Part shown: piece after piece, positions 52,707 through 61,986 of the stretch | Position numbering within the stretch: the first letter of the stretch is position 1 | Layout: each line of letters starts with the position of its first letter | NCBI RefSeq assembly: GCF_001418225.1 | Contig: NZ_LIPT01000008.1 | Span: forward strand, 62,001 to 126,000 | DNA from: Pannonibacter indicus | GTDB taxonomy: Bacteria; Pseudomonadota; Alphaproteobacteria; Rhizobiales; Stappiaceae | Direction: 5' to 3' | Length of the DNA: 64,000 nt | Notes under the pieces: generated by a model | Told to the model about the DNA's origin: nothing | Database searches by the model: none | What the model saw: only the letters and a program-made list of their open reading frames with translations | Program-made: the position numbers and the translations under genes

Positions 52707-52910
52707 AAACGCCACCTTTTGCGCCGGCTCACGGGCAGAAGGCAATATTCGCCCGGAATGAACAAATGAAATCCCCGCGAGCGCGGCAATTCCGCCACAG
52801 ATGCATGCTGCCGCTTGCCATGACCGCCACTGCAATGCCTAAATGAAAAGCATTCCAACCTGCAGATACACCTGCAACCCGCCCGAGCCCTGCCCCCTGA
52901 CGAGGTCCCA

Positions 52911-53981
52911 TTGAGCGAATCACAGTCCGGCCATCCGCCCGTGCCCGTTTTCGATGGCCACAATGACACTCTCCTCAAGCTGGAGATGCGCGAGCGTGCC
53001 GGGCGCGGCAAGTCCTTCTTCGAGCATTCCTCAGAGGACCACATAGACCTGCCCCGCGCCCGGGCAGGCGGTTTCGCCGGCGGGCTCTTCGCCATGTTCG
53101 TGCCCGGCGTGCAGGACATGCAGCTGATGCGCTCGCTTGGCTCCACCGATCCGCGCCACTATCAGCGGCTGGGCCAGGAAGAAGCCCTGACCTGGACCCT
53201 GGCTATGACATCGCGTGCCCTGAAGCTGGAAGCCGCTTCGCAAGGCGCCTGCCGCATCGCCCGCAGCGCCCGCGAAATCGAGGCGGCGATGGCAGCCGGA
53301 CAGATGGCGATGGTGCTGCATATCGAAGGGGCGGAGTGCATCGGCCCGGACCTTGCCGCGCTGGATGTTCTCCATGCCGCGGGCCTGCGTTCCCTCGGCC
53401 CGGTTTGGAGCCGCCGCAACATCTTTGGCGACGGCGTGCCCATGGCCTTTCCCTCCCCGCCCGATACGGGCGAGGGGCTGACAGACCTCGGCCGCCAGCT
53501 TGTGCGCCGCTGCAATGCTCTCGGCATCATGGTGGACCTGTCGCATATCACCGAAAAAGGCTTCTGGGATGTGGCGGCCATTTCGGACAGGCCGCTCATC
53601 GCGTCCCACTCCAACGCCCATGCCCTGTGCCCCAGCGCCCGTAATCTGACGGACCTCCAGCTGGCAGCCATTGCGGAGAGCAAGGGCCTTGTGGGCGTCA
53701 ATTTCCACTGCGCCTTTCTGCGCGGGGATGGACGCCCCGACAGCAATACGCCGCTCGAAACGGTCGTCCGCCACGCGGCCTATCTCATAGACAAACTTGG
53801 CGAGGATCACGTCGGCCTTGGCTCCGACTTCGACGGATGCCTTGTCCCCCGCGATATCGGTGATGTGTCGGGTCTGCCGCGCCTGATCGCGGCCTTCCGG
53901 GACCACGGGTTTGGTGAAAATCTGATCGAAAAGCTGGCCTGGAGGAACTGGATCTCCGTCATCTCGCGCAGCGGAATTTAA
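52911..53981 (+). CDS. Membrane dipeptidase (M19 family)
   Basis: A 356-residue zinc dipeptidase of the renal-dipeptidase family. The metal motif DGHNDT (15-20), the bridging Glu in LHIEGAE, MVDLSH, and SHSNAHALCPSARN with its His pair are present, as is GLGSDFDG near the end. It cleaves dipeptides, including D-amino-acid ones in some bacteria. The start is TTG at 52911 with GAGG upstream. No signal peptide is seen, so it acts in the cytosol. It diverges from the transpeptidase gene, and a joint role in peptidoglycan turnover is possible. Confidence 0.93.
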   Translation: MSESQSGHPPVPVFDGHNDTLLKLEMRERAGRGKSFFEHSSEDHIDLPRARAGGFAGGLFAMFVPGVQDMQLMRSLGSTDPRHYQRLGQEEALTWTLAMTSRALKLEAASQGACRIARSAREIEAAMAAGQMAMVLHIEGAECIGPDLAALDVLHAAGLRSLGPVWSRRNIFGDGVPMAFPSPPDTGEGLTDLGRQLVRRCNALGIMVDLSHITEKGFWDVAAISDRPLIASHSNAHALCPSARNLTDLQLAAIAESKGLVGVNFHCAFLRGDGRPDSNTPLETVVRHAAYLIDKLGEDHVGLGSDFDGCLVPRDIGDVSGLPRLIAAFRDHGFGENLIEKLAWRNWISVISRSGI

Positions 53982-54313
53982 AGCCGGCCCATATAGACCG
54001 GGCTAATCTGATGTAAACTTGTTTAAAATACTATACAATTTTCATGATGAATTATGATACATGTCCGGATAAGCGTGACTGTAAGCTGATCTACATGCAT
54101 CGCAGGCCGTTTGCTTCAGAATGAGACAATTCCGGCTGCCGGCGTGGCGCGGCAGGCTTGTTCCCGCCAGAAGTTTCTTCCAAAAGGCCGCTTCAATCAG
54201 CATTCTGCTGTCAGCGGCACGCTTCAGCCTCCGGTGCCATTTGGGTCTGGTTTGCTGTTTCCTGCCGGGCCGCTGCCCGGAACGTGCATGTGAGAAGGTG
54301 GGGGCACAGCCGC
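53982..54313. other. AT-rich intergenic region before the GntR gene
   Basis: No gene is supported. The first ~100 bases are markedly AT-rich for this genome, and hold TAAAC-TT-GTTTA (54014-54025), a dyad that could be the operator of the GntR-family gene downstream. Confidence 0.45.
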
Positions 54314-55030
54314 ATGTCAGTGGCGATGCAGATGAAGTTTCCGACGCTTCCGAAGGAGAACGGGCGCAAATCGAATGCGGTTTACGGCAGCTTGAGACGG
54401 CTCATCATGCTGTCGGAGCTGAATGGCGGCAGCATTCTGACCGAACAGTCCCTGGCGCACGAGTTCGCCTGCTCGCAAGGCACCATCCGAGAGGCGCTGC
54501 TGCGGCTCGAACAGGATGGGCTTGTCGAACGCAGGGGCTATCAAGGCACCTTCGTCACAAGCATCAGTGAGGCAGAGGCAGAGATCCTCATCCACCAGCG
54601 TATCGCCCTCGAAAGCGCCGGCATCGCCCGGGCCTGCCTGAACATTGATACGGCCACCCGTGAGTTCCTGCTCCAGTCGGTCGAGGACTACCGCAAGGTC
54701 CGCGATCTGGGCGATGGCTATCTCCTCAGCCGCATTGATCTCGCATTTCATCTGAAGCTGTTCGAGCGTGCCAACCTGCCCAACCTTATGCCGGTTCTGG
54801 CGCGCACTCTGCAGCTGGTTCACCGTTTCATGATCGCCCAGCGCGTGGGGGAAACCTTCTGGCTGGATCTGTTCCCGGATCAGCATGTGGCCATCATTGA
54901 GGCACTTGGTCAGCGGGACCCTGAGCTTTGCCGCAAGCTGATGGCACGGCATGTGGCCTCCAATATCGAGGCTTTCCATCCCATCATGTTCAGGCGCCTG
55001 TTTGGCGGCATGGATCAGCCCTTCGCCTGA
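54314..55030 (+). CDS. GntR-family (FadR-type) transcriptional regulator
   Basis: A 238-residue regulator. The N-terminal winged helix (~20-85) has LTEQSLAHEFACSQGTIREALLRLEQDGLVERR, the standard GntR recognition region. The C-terminal all-helical FCD domain (~95-225) contains HxxR-like metal/ligand residues (FHLKLFERA, DQHVAIIEAL). It would repress or activate a metabolic gene on binding a carboxylic acid; the target is not evident. The start is uncertain: ATG at 54314 is chosen over 54326 and over the long open frame from 54158. Confidence 0.88.
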   Translation: MSVAMQMKFPTLPKENGRKSNAVYGSLRRLIMLSELNGGSILTEQSLAHEFACSQGTIREALLRLEQDGLVERRGYQGTFVTSISEAEAEILIHQRIALESAGIARACLNIDTATREFLLQSVEDYRKVRDLGDGYLLSRIDLAFHLKLFERANLPNLMPVLARTLQLVHRFMIAQRVGETFWLDLFPDQHVAIIEALGQRDPELCRKLMARHVASNIEAFHPIMFRRLFGGMDQPFA

Positions 55031-55037
55031 GGGGCTG

Positions 55038-56435
55038 TCAGCCGCTCACCGTGTTCCCCGAAATTGTCAGATGCTGCGGGACGGTGCGGGCTCCGGCAAA
55101 GTTGCCGGCCAGTTCTCCGGTCACCGCCTCGCGCCAGCGGTGGCCGACAATGGCGCCGCTGCGGGCGCCTGAAATGATGTTGCCCTGAATGACGGCCGTG
55201 CCCGCACCCTCCACCACGGTCACGGCAATGCCGAGCGGGCAGTCTCTCAGAATGTTCTGGGCAATCAGCAAGTCGCGCATGTATGGTCCCCAGCCCGCAA
55301 GGATGCCGTATTTGGGCGCACCTTCGACAACATTGCCGCTGACCACCGTATCGGCCTCGACGGCAATCCCGATGCCAAAGCCCGCCACTTCTTCCGGATA
55401 GGGGCCATCCAGGCGGATGTTGCGCACGATATTGCCCGTGACCGACGCCAGCCGCCCGCCCTGCTGGAAATTGGCCACGGAAATGCCCATGGCGCCGCCA
55501 TCCACCAGATTGCCGGAGATGATGGCCCCCTCGAAGCTGAATTCGCTGTAGACCGCCGTCTCACCCGAACGCAGGCATGTGTTACCGCTGATCTGCACAT
55601 TGGAAGCCGAGTTGGCCCGGATCGCCGAGAAGGCGCAGTCCGACACATGGTTATTGGCGATGATGACGCCGCCCGCGCGAAAGACATTGATGCCATTGCC
55701 GTGCTGACCGGTGCCGCCCGCCTTGGCTGCAATCGCGCTGATCCGGTTGCCCGTGATCAGCGTGCCGTCCTCGCCCTGGCTCCAGCGCAGCACCAGCAGC
55801 CCGCCATTGGCGCATCCGGTAATGGTGTTGCCGGAGAAGGTCAGCCCCGCCCCCTCGACGGAGCGGATGCCGGCTTCCGCCGCACCGGAAATCACGCAGC
55901 GCTCCACATGGCCGCTGCAGCGGTCCAGCGCCAGACCCGAGCGGCTGGACCCGGTGATCTGACAATCCGTTATGCCGAGATTGGTGACGCCGGTAAAATG
56001 CAGCAGGCCGAAGCTTCCCTCCCCCAGCATCTTGTTGCCGCCGTCGAAGGAGAGGCCCTCCAGACGGATGCGGCTGGCGCCATTGGCCCCCATCAGCACA
56101 CCGCCGCCGCCCAGATGCACCAGCTGCGTGCGCCCCGGCACGCCAACGATCATGGCACCGGAGGGAAGATCGAGGTTGGAAACGGGATAGCTGCCAGCGG
56201 GCAGAAACAGCGCCTTGCCACGGGCTACGGCCCGGTCGATGGCCTTTTGCATGGCGGCACTCTGGTCCTCGGGCCGGTCCGGCACAAGGCCCATATCCTG
56301 CCCGTCAATACTGCCGCGCAGATCCGCCACCTGTGTCAGCGCCAGAACGGGTGTGCCGGAAAGGCACAGGCCCAGCCCGGCCAGAAATCCCCTGCGGCCC
56401 GTCTTCAGCCTGTCTGACCTGCAAATCCCGCTCAT
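55038..56435 (-). CDS. Tat-exported right-handed beta-helix protein (TIGR03808 type)
   Basis: A 465-residue exported protein. The twin-arginine signal (KTGRRGFLAGLGLCLSG) is near residues 11-27. The body is built of parallel beta-helix turns with repeating NxIxG motifs (for example TFSGNTITGCANGG, VQISGNTCLRSGE, ISGNTVSG). This fits the TIGR03808 family of Tat-translocated repeat proteins found in Hyphomicrobiales, whose function is unknown. Pectin-lyase-like folds often bind or cut polysaccharide, but no catalytic residues are clear. The start at 56435 has GAGG upstream. Confidence 0.88.
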   Translation of the reverse strand: MSGICRSDRLKTGRRGFLAGLGLCLSGTPVLALTQVADLRGSIDGQDMGLVPDRPEDQSAAMQKAIDRAVARGKALFLPAGSYPVSNLDLPSGAMIVGVPGRTQLVHLGGGGVLMGANGASRIRLEGLSFDGGNKMLGEGSFGLLHFTGVTNLGITDCQITGSSRSGLALDRCSGHVERCVISGAAEAGIRSVEGAGLTFSGNTITGCANGGLLVLRWSQGEDGTLITGNRISAIAAKAGGTGQHGNGINVFRAGGVIIANNHVSDCAFSAIRANSASNVQISGNTCLRSGETAVYSEFSFEGAIISGNLVDGGAMGISVANFQQGGRLASVTGNIVRNIRLDGPYPEEVAGFGIGIAVEADTVVSGNVVEGAPKYGILAGWGPYMRDLLIAQNILRDCPLGIAVTVVEGAGTAVIQGNIISGARSGAIVGHRWREAVTGELAGNFAGARTVPQHLTISGNTVSG

Positions 56436-56537
56436 CGCCTCACCGCGCGTTTCAATCTGGCGCAGCAGGCGGCGCTGCCACCTGCCATTGCGGGCAGCTG
56501 AGCAAGAACCATGCCCGCAGACAGAGACAAGCAAGGG

Positions 56538-57536
56538 TCAGATGCCGGTAAGCTTGGCGATGTCCTCCACGGCGGCGGAGGCGGGAACATCGCCGGAGCG
56601 CACCTTGTCCTCAAGCGCGCGAATAAGGGCGGCCCGGCCGGGATCGCGGGTCAGGGCCTCCATCAGCCGCTGTTGCAGCATGTCCCACATCCAGGACACC
56701 TGCTGGCGGGCGCGCCGCTCCTGCCATTCGCCGGTCGCCTGCATCTTGTCGCGGTGCAGTTCCACTTGCGCCCACATCTCGCGCAGGCCCTCGTTGGCAA
56801 GGCCGGAGACCGTCACCACCGGCGGCGACCATGTGGGCGAGCGCGGTGCCATGATATGCAGCGCACTGCGGTAATCGGCCGCCGCCGCCCGCGCCCGCAT
56901 GGCCCCCTCGCCGTCTGCCTTGTTGACGGCGATGAGGTCGGCGATTTCCAGGACGCCCTTCTTGATGCCCTGCAACTCATCGCCGGCGCCCGGCAGCATG
57001 AGCACGAGGAAGAAATCGACCATCTCCGCGACGGCCGTTTCCGACTGGCCGATGCCGACCGTCTCCACAAGGATCACGTCAAAACCGGCCGCTTCGCACA
57101 GAAGCATCGTTTCGCGTGTGCGCGCCGTCACGCCGCCCAGCGTTCCTGCGGAGGGGGATGGACGGATGAAGGCCTTCGGATCGACAGCCAGCCGCGCCAT
57201 GCGGGTCTTGTCGCCCAGTATGGACCCGCCGGTGCGGGTGGAGGAGGGATCAACCGCCAGCACCGCGACCTTGTGGCCATCTTCGGTCAGGTTGCTGCCC
57301 AGCGTGTCGATGGTGGTAGATTTGCCGACGCCCGGCACTCCGGTAATGCCGATACGCTGCGCCTTGCCCGTGTGGGGCATCAGCAGGGTCAGCAGATCCC
57401 GCGCAGACTGCCGGTGCTCTGCCTTGCGTGATTCCACCAGCGTGATCGCACGGGCCAGCATCGCCCGGTTCCCGGCAAGGATCTGCCGGGCGAGATCGTC
57501 GACGGACGGTGTGCGGACAACAGATTCGGCGCTCAT
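56538..57536 (-). CDS. meaB: MeaB, methylmalonyl-CoA mutase-associated GTPase
   Basis: MeaB is a G3E GTPase that chaperones cobalamin into methylmalonyl-CoA mutase and protects the holoenzyme. The 332 residues carry Walker A GVPGVGKST (~63-71), the switch regions DPSSTRTGGSILGDKTRM, Walker B-like VETVGIGQSE, and the base motif NKAD. The length and the C-terminal helical dimerisation part are typical. The mutase genes are not in the window. The TIGR03808 gene lies 102 bases downstream and may be read-through. Confidence 0.95.
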   Translation of the reverse strand: MSAESVVRTPSVDDLARQILAGNRAMLARAITLVESRKAEHRQSARDLLTLLMPHTGKAQRIGITGVPGVGKSTTIDTLGSNLTEDGHKVAVLAVDPSSTRTGGSILGDKTRMARLAVDPKAFIRPSPSAGTLGGVTARTRETMLLCEAAGFDVILVETVGIGQSETAVAEMVDFFLVLMLPGAGDELQGIKKGVLEIADLIAVNKADGEGAMRARAAAADYRSALHIMAPRSPTWSPPVVTVSGLANEGLREMWAQVELHRDKMQATGEWQERRARQQVSWMWDMLQQRLMEALTRDPGRAALIRALEDKVRSGDVPASAAVEDIAKLTGI

Positions 57537-57592
57537 GCCTTCAGGCTTAGCCGATCACGCCCGCCCCGTCACCTTCGCCAAAAGACTTTGTG

Positions 57593-58216
57593 TCAGCCCT
57601 GTGCGGTGGGCGTCCAGACGATGCGCTGCAGGGCAGCGCCCCGCAGCTGGCCTTCATCCGGCAGGGCATCCCAGGGGCCCTGATACTGGGGAATGGCGAA
57701 GACAAGCTCCACATTCGGCGCGCCCTTGGAACGGCAGATGGCCATGCCGCGCCACAGGTTCTGGCCGACGCGGCAATCGGACCGGCGCATGCCGGCCTCG
57801 GCGAAGGTCATCCCGATGCGCTCGCCGTTAGGGCCGGCCAGATGATGGGTCACTCCATGCACGGCACGCACATTACCGTCCTTGCCACGGAAGATCTGCA
57901 GCACCTGGAAGCCATCCGAGTTGAACGCGCCCAGCGCGTTTTCGGTGGTGGTTTCTTCCGCCGTCTGGATAGTGTCGGTGGTAAAGCCCGGAAGGGCGGC
58001 CTGGATGGCCTTGGAGGAATAGGCCGTGCCTGCGCGGATGCCGCCAACACCGGCCCCCGTGATCTGTACCAGCGTCACATTCGACGTCCGCGCGGCCGGC
58101 ACCGCTGCATAGGACATGGTGCTGACCGAAGACGTGGTCTCCACATAGTCCGACGTTCGCGAGCATGCGGGCAGAAGCAGGACAAGACCAAGTGCAGCGG
58201 CAAGCGGAAGACGCAT
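57593..58216 (-). CDS. Lipoprotein resembling DUF1131 (YfeY)
   Basis: A 207-residue lipoprotein: signal peptide with lipobox (LLPAC, Cys ~18). The mature part, VTLVQITGAGVGGIRAGTAY and later DCRVGQNLWRGMAICRSKG with a Cys pair, follows the DUF1131 pattern of the RpoE-regulated E. coli lipoprotein YfeY. The function of that family is unknown. The start at 58216 gives the proper signal; the frame beyond it (to 58342) does not look coding. Confidence 0.78.
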   Translation of the reverse strand: MRLPLAAALGLVLLLPACSRTSDYVETTSSVSTMSYAAVPAARTSNVTLVQITGAGVGGIRAGTAYSSKAIQAALPGFTTDTIQTAEETTTENALGAFNSDGFQVLQIFRGKDGNVRAVHGVTHHLAGPNGERIGMTFAEAGMRRSDCRVGQNLWRGMAICRSKGAPNVELVFAIPQYQGPWDALPDEGQLRGAALQRIVWTPTAQG

Positions 58217-58382
58217 GTGAGAATTACTCCGGACACTAGAATGATGCTTCGGCAAATCGGCAGGCAGCCGGGCCAGACGGCATTCCTTTGCCAGCCAATT
58301 GGGGCAGCCCTGCGGCAAGCCTGCCCCTGTTGCGCGGCACAATGGTTGATCCGGGTTAACCAGCCGTTTCGATCAGCGACTG

Positions 58383-58964
58383 TCAGGTATCCTGTTTCTT
58401 GATCCACTTGGAAATCACCGGCGGCACATAGGTTTCAAAGCCTGCGATCAGATGTGCCGGGTCTTCCGAGACCAGCAGCATACTGCGCATCTCCGCCCGC
58501 ACAAAGCCCTTGGAAACCTGCTCATCGAGGAAAGTCAGCAGCGCATCGTAAAAATGCGCCGTGTTGAGCAGGCCGAAGGGCTTGGAGTGATAGCCAAGCT
58601 GCCCCCAGGTCCAGACCTCGAAGATCTCTTCCATGGTGCCCGTGCCGCCCGGCAGGGTGATGAACCCATCGGAGAGTTCGGCAAACATCGCCTTGCGCTC
58701 ATGCATGGACCGGACGATGTGAAGTTCGCTGAGGCCCTTGTGCTCCATCTCCTTGGCCTTCAGCACCTCGGGCAGGATGCCGATCACCTTACCGCCAGCC
58801 GCCAGCGCACCATCAGCGACCGCGCCCATCAGGCCCACCGCGGCCCCGCCATAAACAAGGGTCTTGCCCGCCTCGGCAATCACCCGCCCCGTCTCGCGGG
58901 CCGCCTGTTCAAATGCCGGGTCCGTGCCGAAATTCGACCCGCAGAAAACGCAAATGGACTTCAT
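58383..58964 (-). CDS. LOG-family nucleotide phosphoribohydrolase
   Basis: A 193-residue TIGR00730 protein. The signature PGGTGTMEE (~105-113) and the phosphate-binding GGAAVGLMGAVADGAL are present, together with ICVFCGS at the start. LOG enzymes cleave cytokinin-riboside monophosphates or, in many bacteria, AMP-like nucleotides to base and ribose 5-phosphate. Bacterial members named lysine decarboxylase were mis-annotated. It lies 14 bases behind asparaginase, in an aminotransferase-asparaginase-LOG run on the minus strand. Confidence 0.93.
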   Translation of the reverse strand: MKSICVFCGSNFGTDPAFEQAARETGRVIAEAGKTLVYGGAAVGLMGAVADGALAAGGKVIGILPEVLKAKEMEHKGLSELHIVRSMHERKAMFAELSDGFITLPGGTGTMEEIFEVWTWGQLGYHSKPFGLLNTAHFYDALLTFLDEQVSKGFVRAEMRSMLLVSEDPAHLIAGFETYVPPVISKWIKKQDT

Positions 58965-58978
58965 CAGAAAACAGCTCC

Positions 58979-60016
58979 TCAGGCACTGGCGCTGGCGGCG
59001 CGGCGCAGGTCCGTCAGGAAGTCCTGCGAGGGGCGGATCAGCCCCACCTCTGCATTATTCCGGCTTTTCAGCACCGGCTGGCGCAGGTCCGCCAGCAGGC
59101 GGGCTTCGTCGTCATTGAGATCCAGGAAGGCCTCCAACACGGCCGCCATCATCACCTCCGAGGCCCGCGACGCGCCGTCATCGCATTTCAGCGCGATGCC
59201 AAGCCCCAGTTCGGGGATCGCGGCACAGAACACGCCCTCCGCCCCGGTCTTGACGAAGACGCGCTGGCGCAGGCCTTCCATGGCGCGGGTGCAGAAGCGG
59301 CCGGTACCAGCCACCATAAAGGGATTTTCGACACAGGCCCTGAACAACCGCTGCGCCGCCTCTGCACGCTTCGGCTCCAATCCCTCTCCGGTGCCAAAAG
59401 CCGCAAAGGCGCGGGCAAAGCCGTCCAGCGGGCTGGCATAGGTGGGGATGGAGCAGCCATCCGTGCCACAGACATCCGCCGTCAGGCTGTCCCCGGTCAT
59501 GGATTCCAGCACGAGGCGGATTTCCTGCTGCACCGGGTGGTCCGCTTCCACGTAGCCCCTGGTCTTCAGCCCCATCGCCTTGGCAAGGCCGAGGAAACCG
59601 GCGTGCTTGCCCGAGCAGTTGTTGTGCAGGGCGCAAGGGGTTTCGTCGGCGCGCAGGAGACTGGCGACATCCTCCAGCCGCGAAGGCCACTGAACACCGC
59701 ACTCAAGGGCATCCTCGTCGAGCCCCGCCTTGATCAGCATGACGCGGGCAGCATTCACATGCCGCTCTTCGCCGTTGTGGGAGGAGCAGGCCAGCGCCAG
59801 CTCCGGCGCCTCATAGCCCAGCGCATCGGCGGCACCCGATTCAATCAGCGGCAGCGCCTGCAGTGCCTTGATGGCCGAGCGCGGAAAGACGCGGGCGCCC
59901 GTATCGCCAATCCGCAGCACCGGATCACCATTGGCATCGAAAATGGCAATCGCGCCGCGGTGGCGGCTCTCGGTCATCTGCCCGCGTGTCACTTCCACAA
60001 GGACGGGATTGCTCAT
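58979..60016 (-). CDS. L-asparaginase, Rhizobium etli type (PF06089)
   Basis: A 345-residue asparaginase of the R. etli inducible class, unrelated to the E. coli enzymes. Family blocks are SRHRGAIAIFDANG, RSAIKALQALPLIESGAADALG, LHNNCSGKHAGFL (with the Ser/Lys pair of the active site), DGCSIPTYASPL and MVAGTGRFCTRAM. It hydrolyses Asn to Asp and ammonia in the cytosol. The start at 60016 follows AAGGAGA; the frame opens six codons earlier. It follows the aminotransferase gene by 38 bases. Confidence 0.93.
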   Translation of the reverse strand: MSNPVLVEVTRGQMTESRHRGAIAIFDANGDPVLRIGDTGARVFPRSAIKALQALPLIESGAADALGYEAPELALACSSHNGEERHVNAARVMLIKAGLDEDALECGVQWPSRLEDVASLLRADETPCALHNNCSGKHAGFLGLAKAMGLKTRGYVEADHPVQQEIRLVLESMTGDSLTADVCGTDGCSIPTYASPLDGFARAFAAFGTGEGLEPKRAEAAQRLFRACVENPFMVAGTGRFCTRAMEGLRQRVFVKTGAEGVFCAAIPELGLGIALKCDDGASRASEVMMAAVLEAFLDLNDDEARLLADLRQPVLKSRNNAEVGLIRPSQDFLTDLRRAASASA

Positions 60017-60054
60017 GTTTGCCAGTCTCCTCAAGGATTTCCGTTTGCGGCCTG

Positions 60055-61236
60055 TCAGCCGTTGCTCACGGCCTTCATTGGCAGCAGCCAGGCCCGCAGC
60101 CTGTCCAGCGCCTCGCTCAGCACCTCATCACGCTTGCAGAAGCAGAAGCGCACGTAATTGGGCGGTGCGTCGGTGATGTAGAAGGCAGACACAGGCACTG
60201 CTGCAACGCCCGCCTCCGTCACCATGCGGCGGCAGATGTCCACATCCGTGCCCTTGAGGCCCAGCGGCGCCACGTCACAGGTGAGGAAATACGTTCCCTC
60301 GCAGGGCAGCACACCAAAACCGAGTTCGGACAGACCGGCTGCAAAGAAGTCCCGCTTGGCCTGCAACTCGGCAGCCAGGCCGGTGAAGTAGCTGTCATCC
60401 TTCTGCAGGCCATAGGCCACGGCCTTCTGCAAGCCCGGCGGCGTGGTGAAGGTCACATATTGATGTGCCTTGGCGATGGGATCGAGCAGCTTGGCTGCGC
60501 CTGTAACATAGCCCACCTTCCAGCCGGTAAAGGAGAAAGTCTTGCCGGCAGAACCGATCCGCACCGTGCGCTCGCGCATGCCCGGAAAGCTCATCAGCGG
60601 GCGGTGCTTCACCCCGTCGAACAGCAGGTGCTCATAGACCTCGTCGCAGATGGCGAAGACGTCATGCTCTACGCAAAGCTCGGCGATGCGGGCAAGCTCC
60701 GCCTCGGTAAACACCTTGCCGGCCGGGTTCATCGGATTGTTGATGAGGATGGCCTTGGTGTTCTCGGTAAAGGCCTTTTCCAGCGCTTCAAGGTCGAGGC
60801 TCCAGCTCGGCGGTGTCACCCGCACGCGCACCGGAATGCCGCCTGTCCGGCGCACCATCGGCAGATAGCAATCATAAAGCGGCTCAATCAGGATCACCTC
60901 ATCGCCCGGCTCCATCAGTGCCAGCAGGCAGTCTGCAAGTGCTTCCGTCGCGCCGGAGGTGACCATGACCTCGCTCTTCCAGTCCACATCAAGACCGTAG
61001 AAGCGGCTGGCGCTGTCCGCCACCGCCTGCCGCAGTTCCGGCAGGCCCAGCATGGGCGGATACTGGTTGGGGCCGGAAATGAAAGCCTCGGCGGCCACGC
61101 GCCGCACATCCTCCGGACCGTCCACGTCCGGGAAGCCCTGGCCGAGATTGACAGCCCCATGCTCGTTGGCAAGGCGGGACATGGTCTCGAAAATCGTGGT
61201 CTCAAGCCCGGTGAACACCAGGTTTGTCGGCTTCAT
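60055..61236 (-). CDS. Class I/II pyridoxal-phosphate aminotransferase
   Basis: A 393-residue fold-type I aminotransferase. Visible features are NLGQGFPDVDGP at the N-terminus, the conserved NNPMNPAGKVF with the Asn that contacts PLP, CDEVYEHLLFD, and SAGKTFSFTGWKVGY holding the PLP lysine in SAGKT. The GQGFPD start is typical of the methionine/kynurenine/DapC-like subgroup. The true amino-acid substrate is not determined. It heads a probable operon with asparaginase and the LOG gene. Confidence 0.93.
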   Translation of the reverse strand: MKPTNLVFTGLETTIFETMSRLANEHGAVNLGQGFPDVDGPEDVRRVAAEAFISGPNQYPPMLGLPELRQAVADSASRFYGLDVDWKSEVMVTSGATEALADCLLALMEPGDEVILIEPLYDCYLPMVRRTGGIPVRVRVTPPSWSLDLEALEKAFTENTKAILINNPMNPAGKVFTEAELARIAELCVEHDVFAICDEVYEHLLFDGVKHRPLMSFPGMRERTVRIGSAGKTFSFTGWKVGYVTGAAKLLDPIAKAHQYVTFTTPPGLQKAVAYGLQKDDSYFTGLAAELQAKRDFFAAGLSELGFGVLPCEGTYFLTCDVAPLGLKGTDVDICRRMVTEAGVAAVPVSAFYITDAPPNYVRFCFCKRDEVLSEALDRLRAWLLPMKAVSNG

Positions 61237-61516
61237 CGAAAAGCACCTCCTGCCCCGTCCAAAACATCAGGCCCGGCGGACACATCCGCACAAGCCTCCA
61301 GTTGCGGCAGAAGACTCACCCCCTGCCACCTCCCCTCACCTTTACCCCCCACCCCGTCCCCAGCCAAGCGCGAAAGAAGGGCAGGCGCTGACAGGTACCG
61401 GCCGGAGCAATTCCCGTAATCTACTCTTCAGCATCCGGTTCAGCGTCGTGAGTGGGGGAATTCTGGACAGGACGGATTGGACCGCCGAGGATGATACAGG
61501 AATGCGGCGGCAAGCT

Positions 61517-61693
61517 TTACCGCCTCATGGCCGCAGGAGTGCGTTCTTCCTTATCGTGTTCTGCACAATCCTTGGCCTCATTCTCGAGATCGTTGGCAGA
61601 GACTGGCAGCCCCAGACGGCGGCTCTCGGCCATCGCTTCCCGGCCGATCTGCATCAGGGCTTTCTTGTTCTCATCGAACTTCTTCAGCAGCAT
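61517..61693 (-). CDS. Small 58-residue basic protein
   Basis: A short gene read from ATG at 61693, preceded by AGGAG at ideal spacing (AGGAGATCGAAG-ATG). The product, MLLKKFDENKKALMQIGREA and onward, is charged, helical and lacks cysteine pairs, signal or membrane segment, ending DKEERTPAAMRR. No family is recognised. The good ribosome site argues it is translated. It lies 281 bases before the aminotransferase gene on the same strand. Confidence 0.55.
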   Translation of the reverse strand: MLLKKFDENKKALMQIGREAMAESRRLGLPVSANDLENEAKDCAEHDKEERTPAAMRR

Positions 61694-61986
61694 CTTCGAT
61701 CTCCTGATGCCTGCAATATAGTGCTTTCCGAACCAAGCAGAAAATGCTGAGGGCGCTGCCGCACGGGCGCCCGCAAGGCCCCGGAGGCCGGGAACCGCGA
61801 TGGCGCGCTGAACCCTATCACTGCCATTGAGGCCGCCGTCTGCGGGGAAGGATTCCTGCCCTCTGTGATTGCCATCACTTCGCCGCGATCCGGGTTCAGA
61901 TAATTTGAGCTTGGTCCGGTGCCCCTGTTTCGCCCTCTTGAGAATGGGCACGAGGCGGTGGGGCCGGTTCCTTCGGAGACGAAGTC

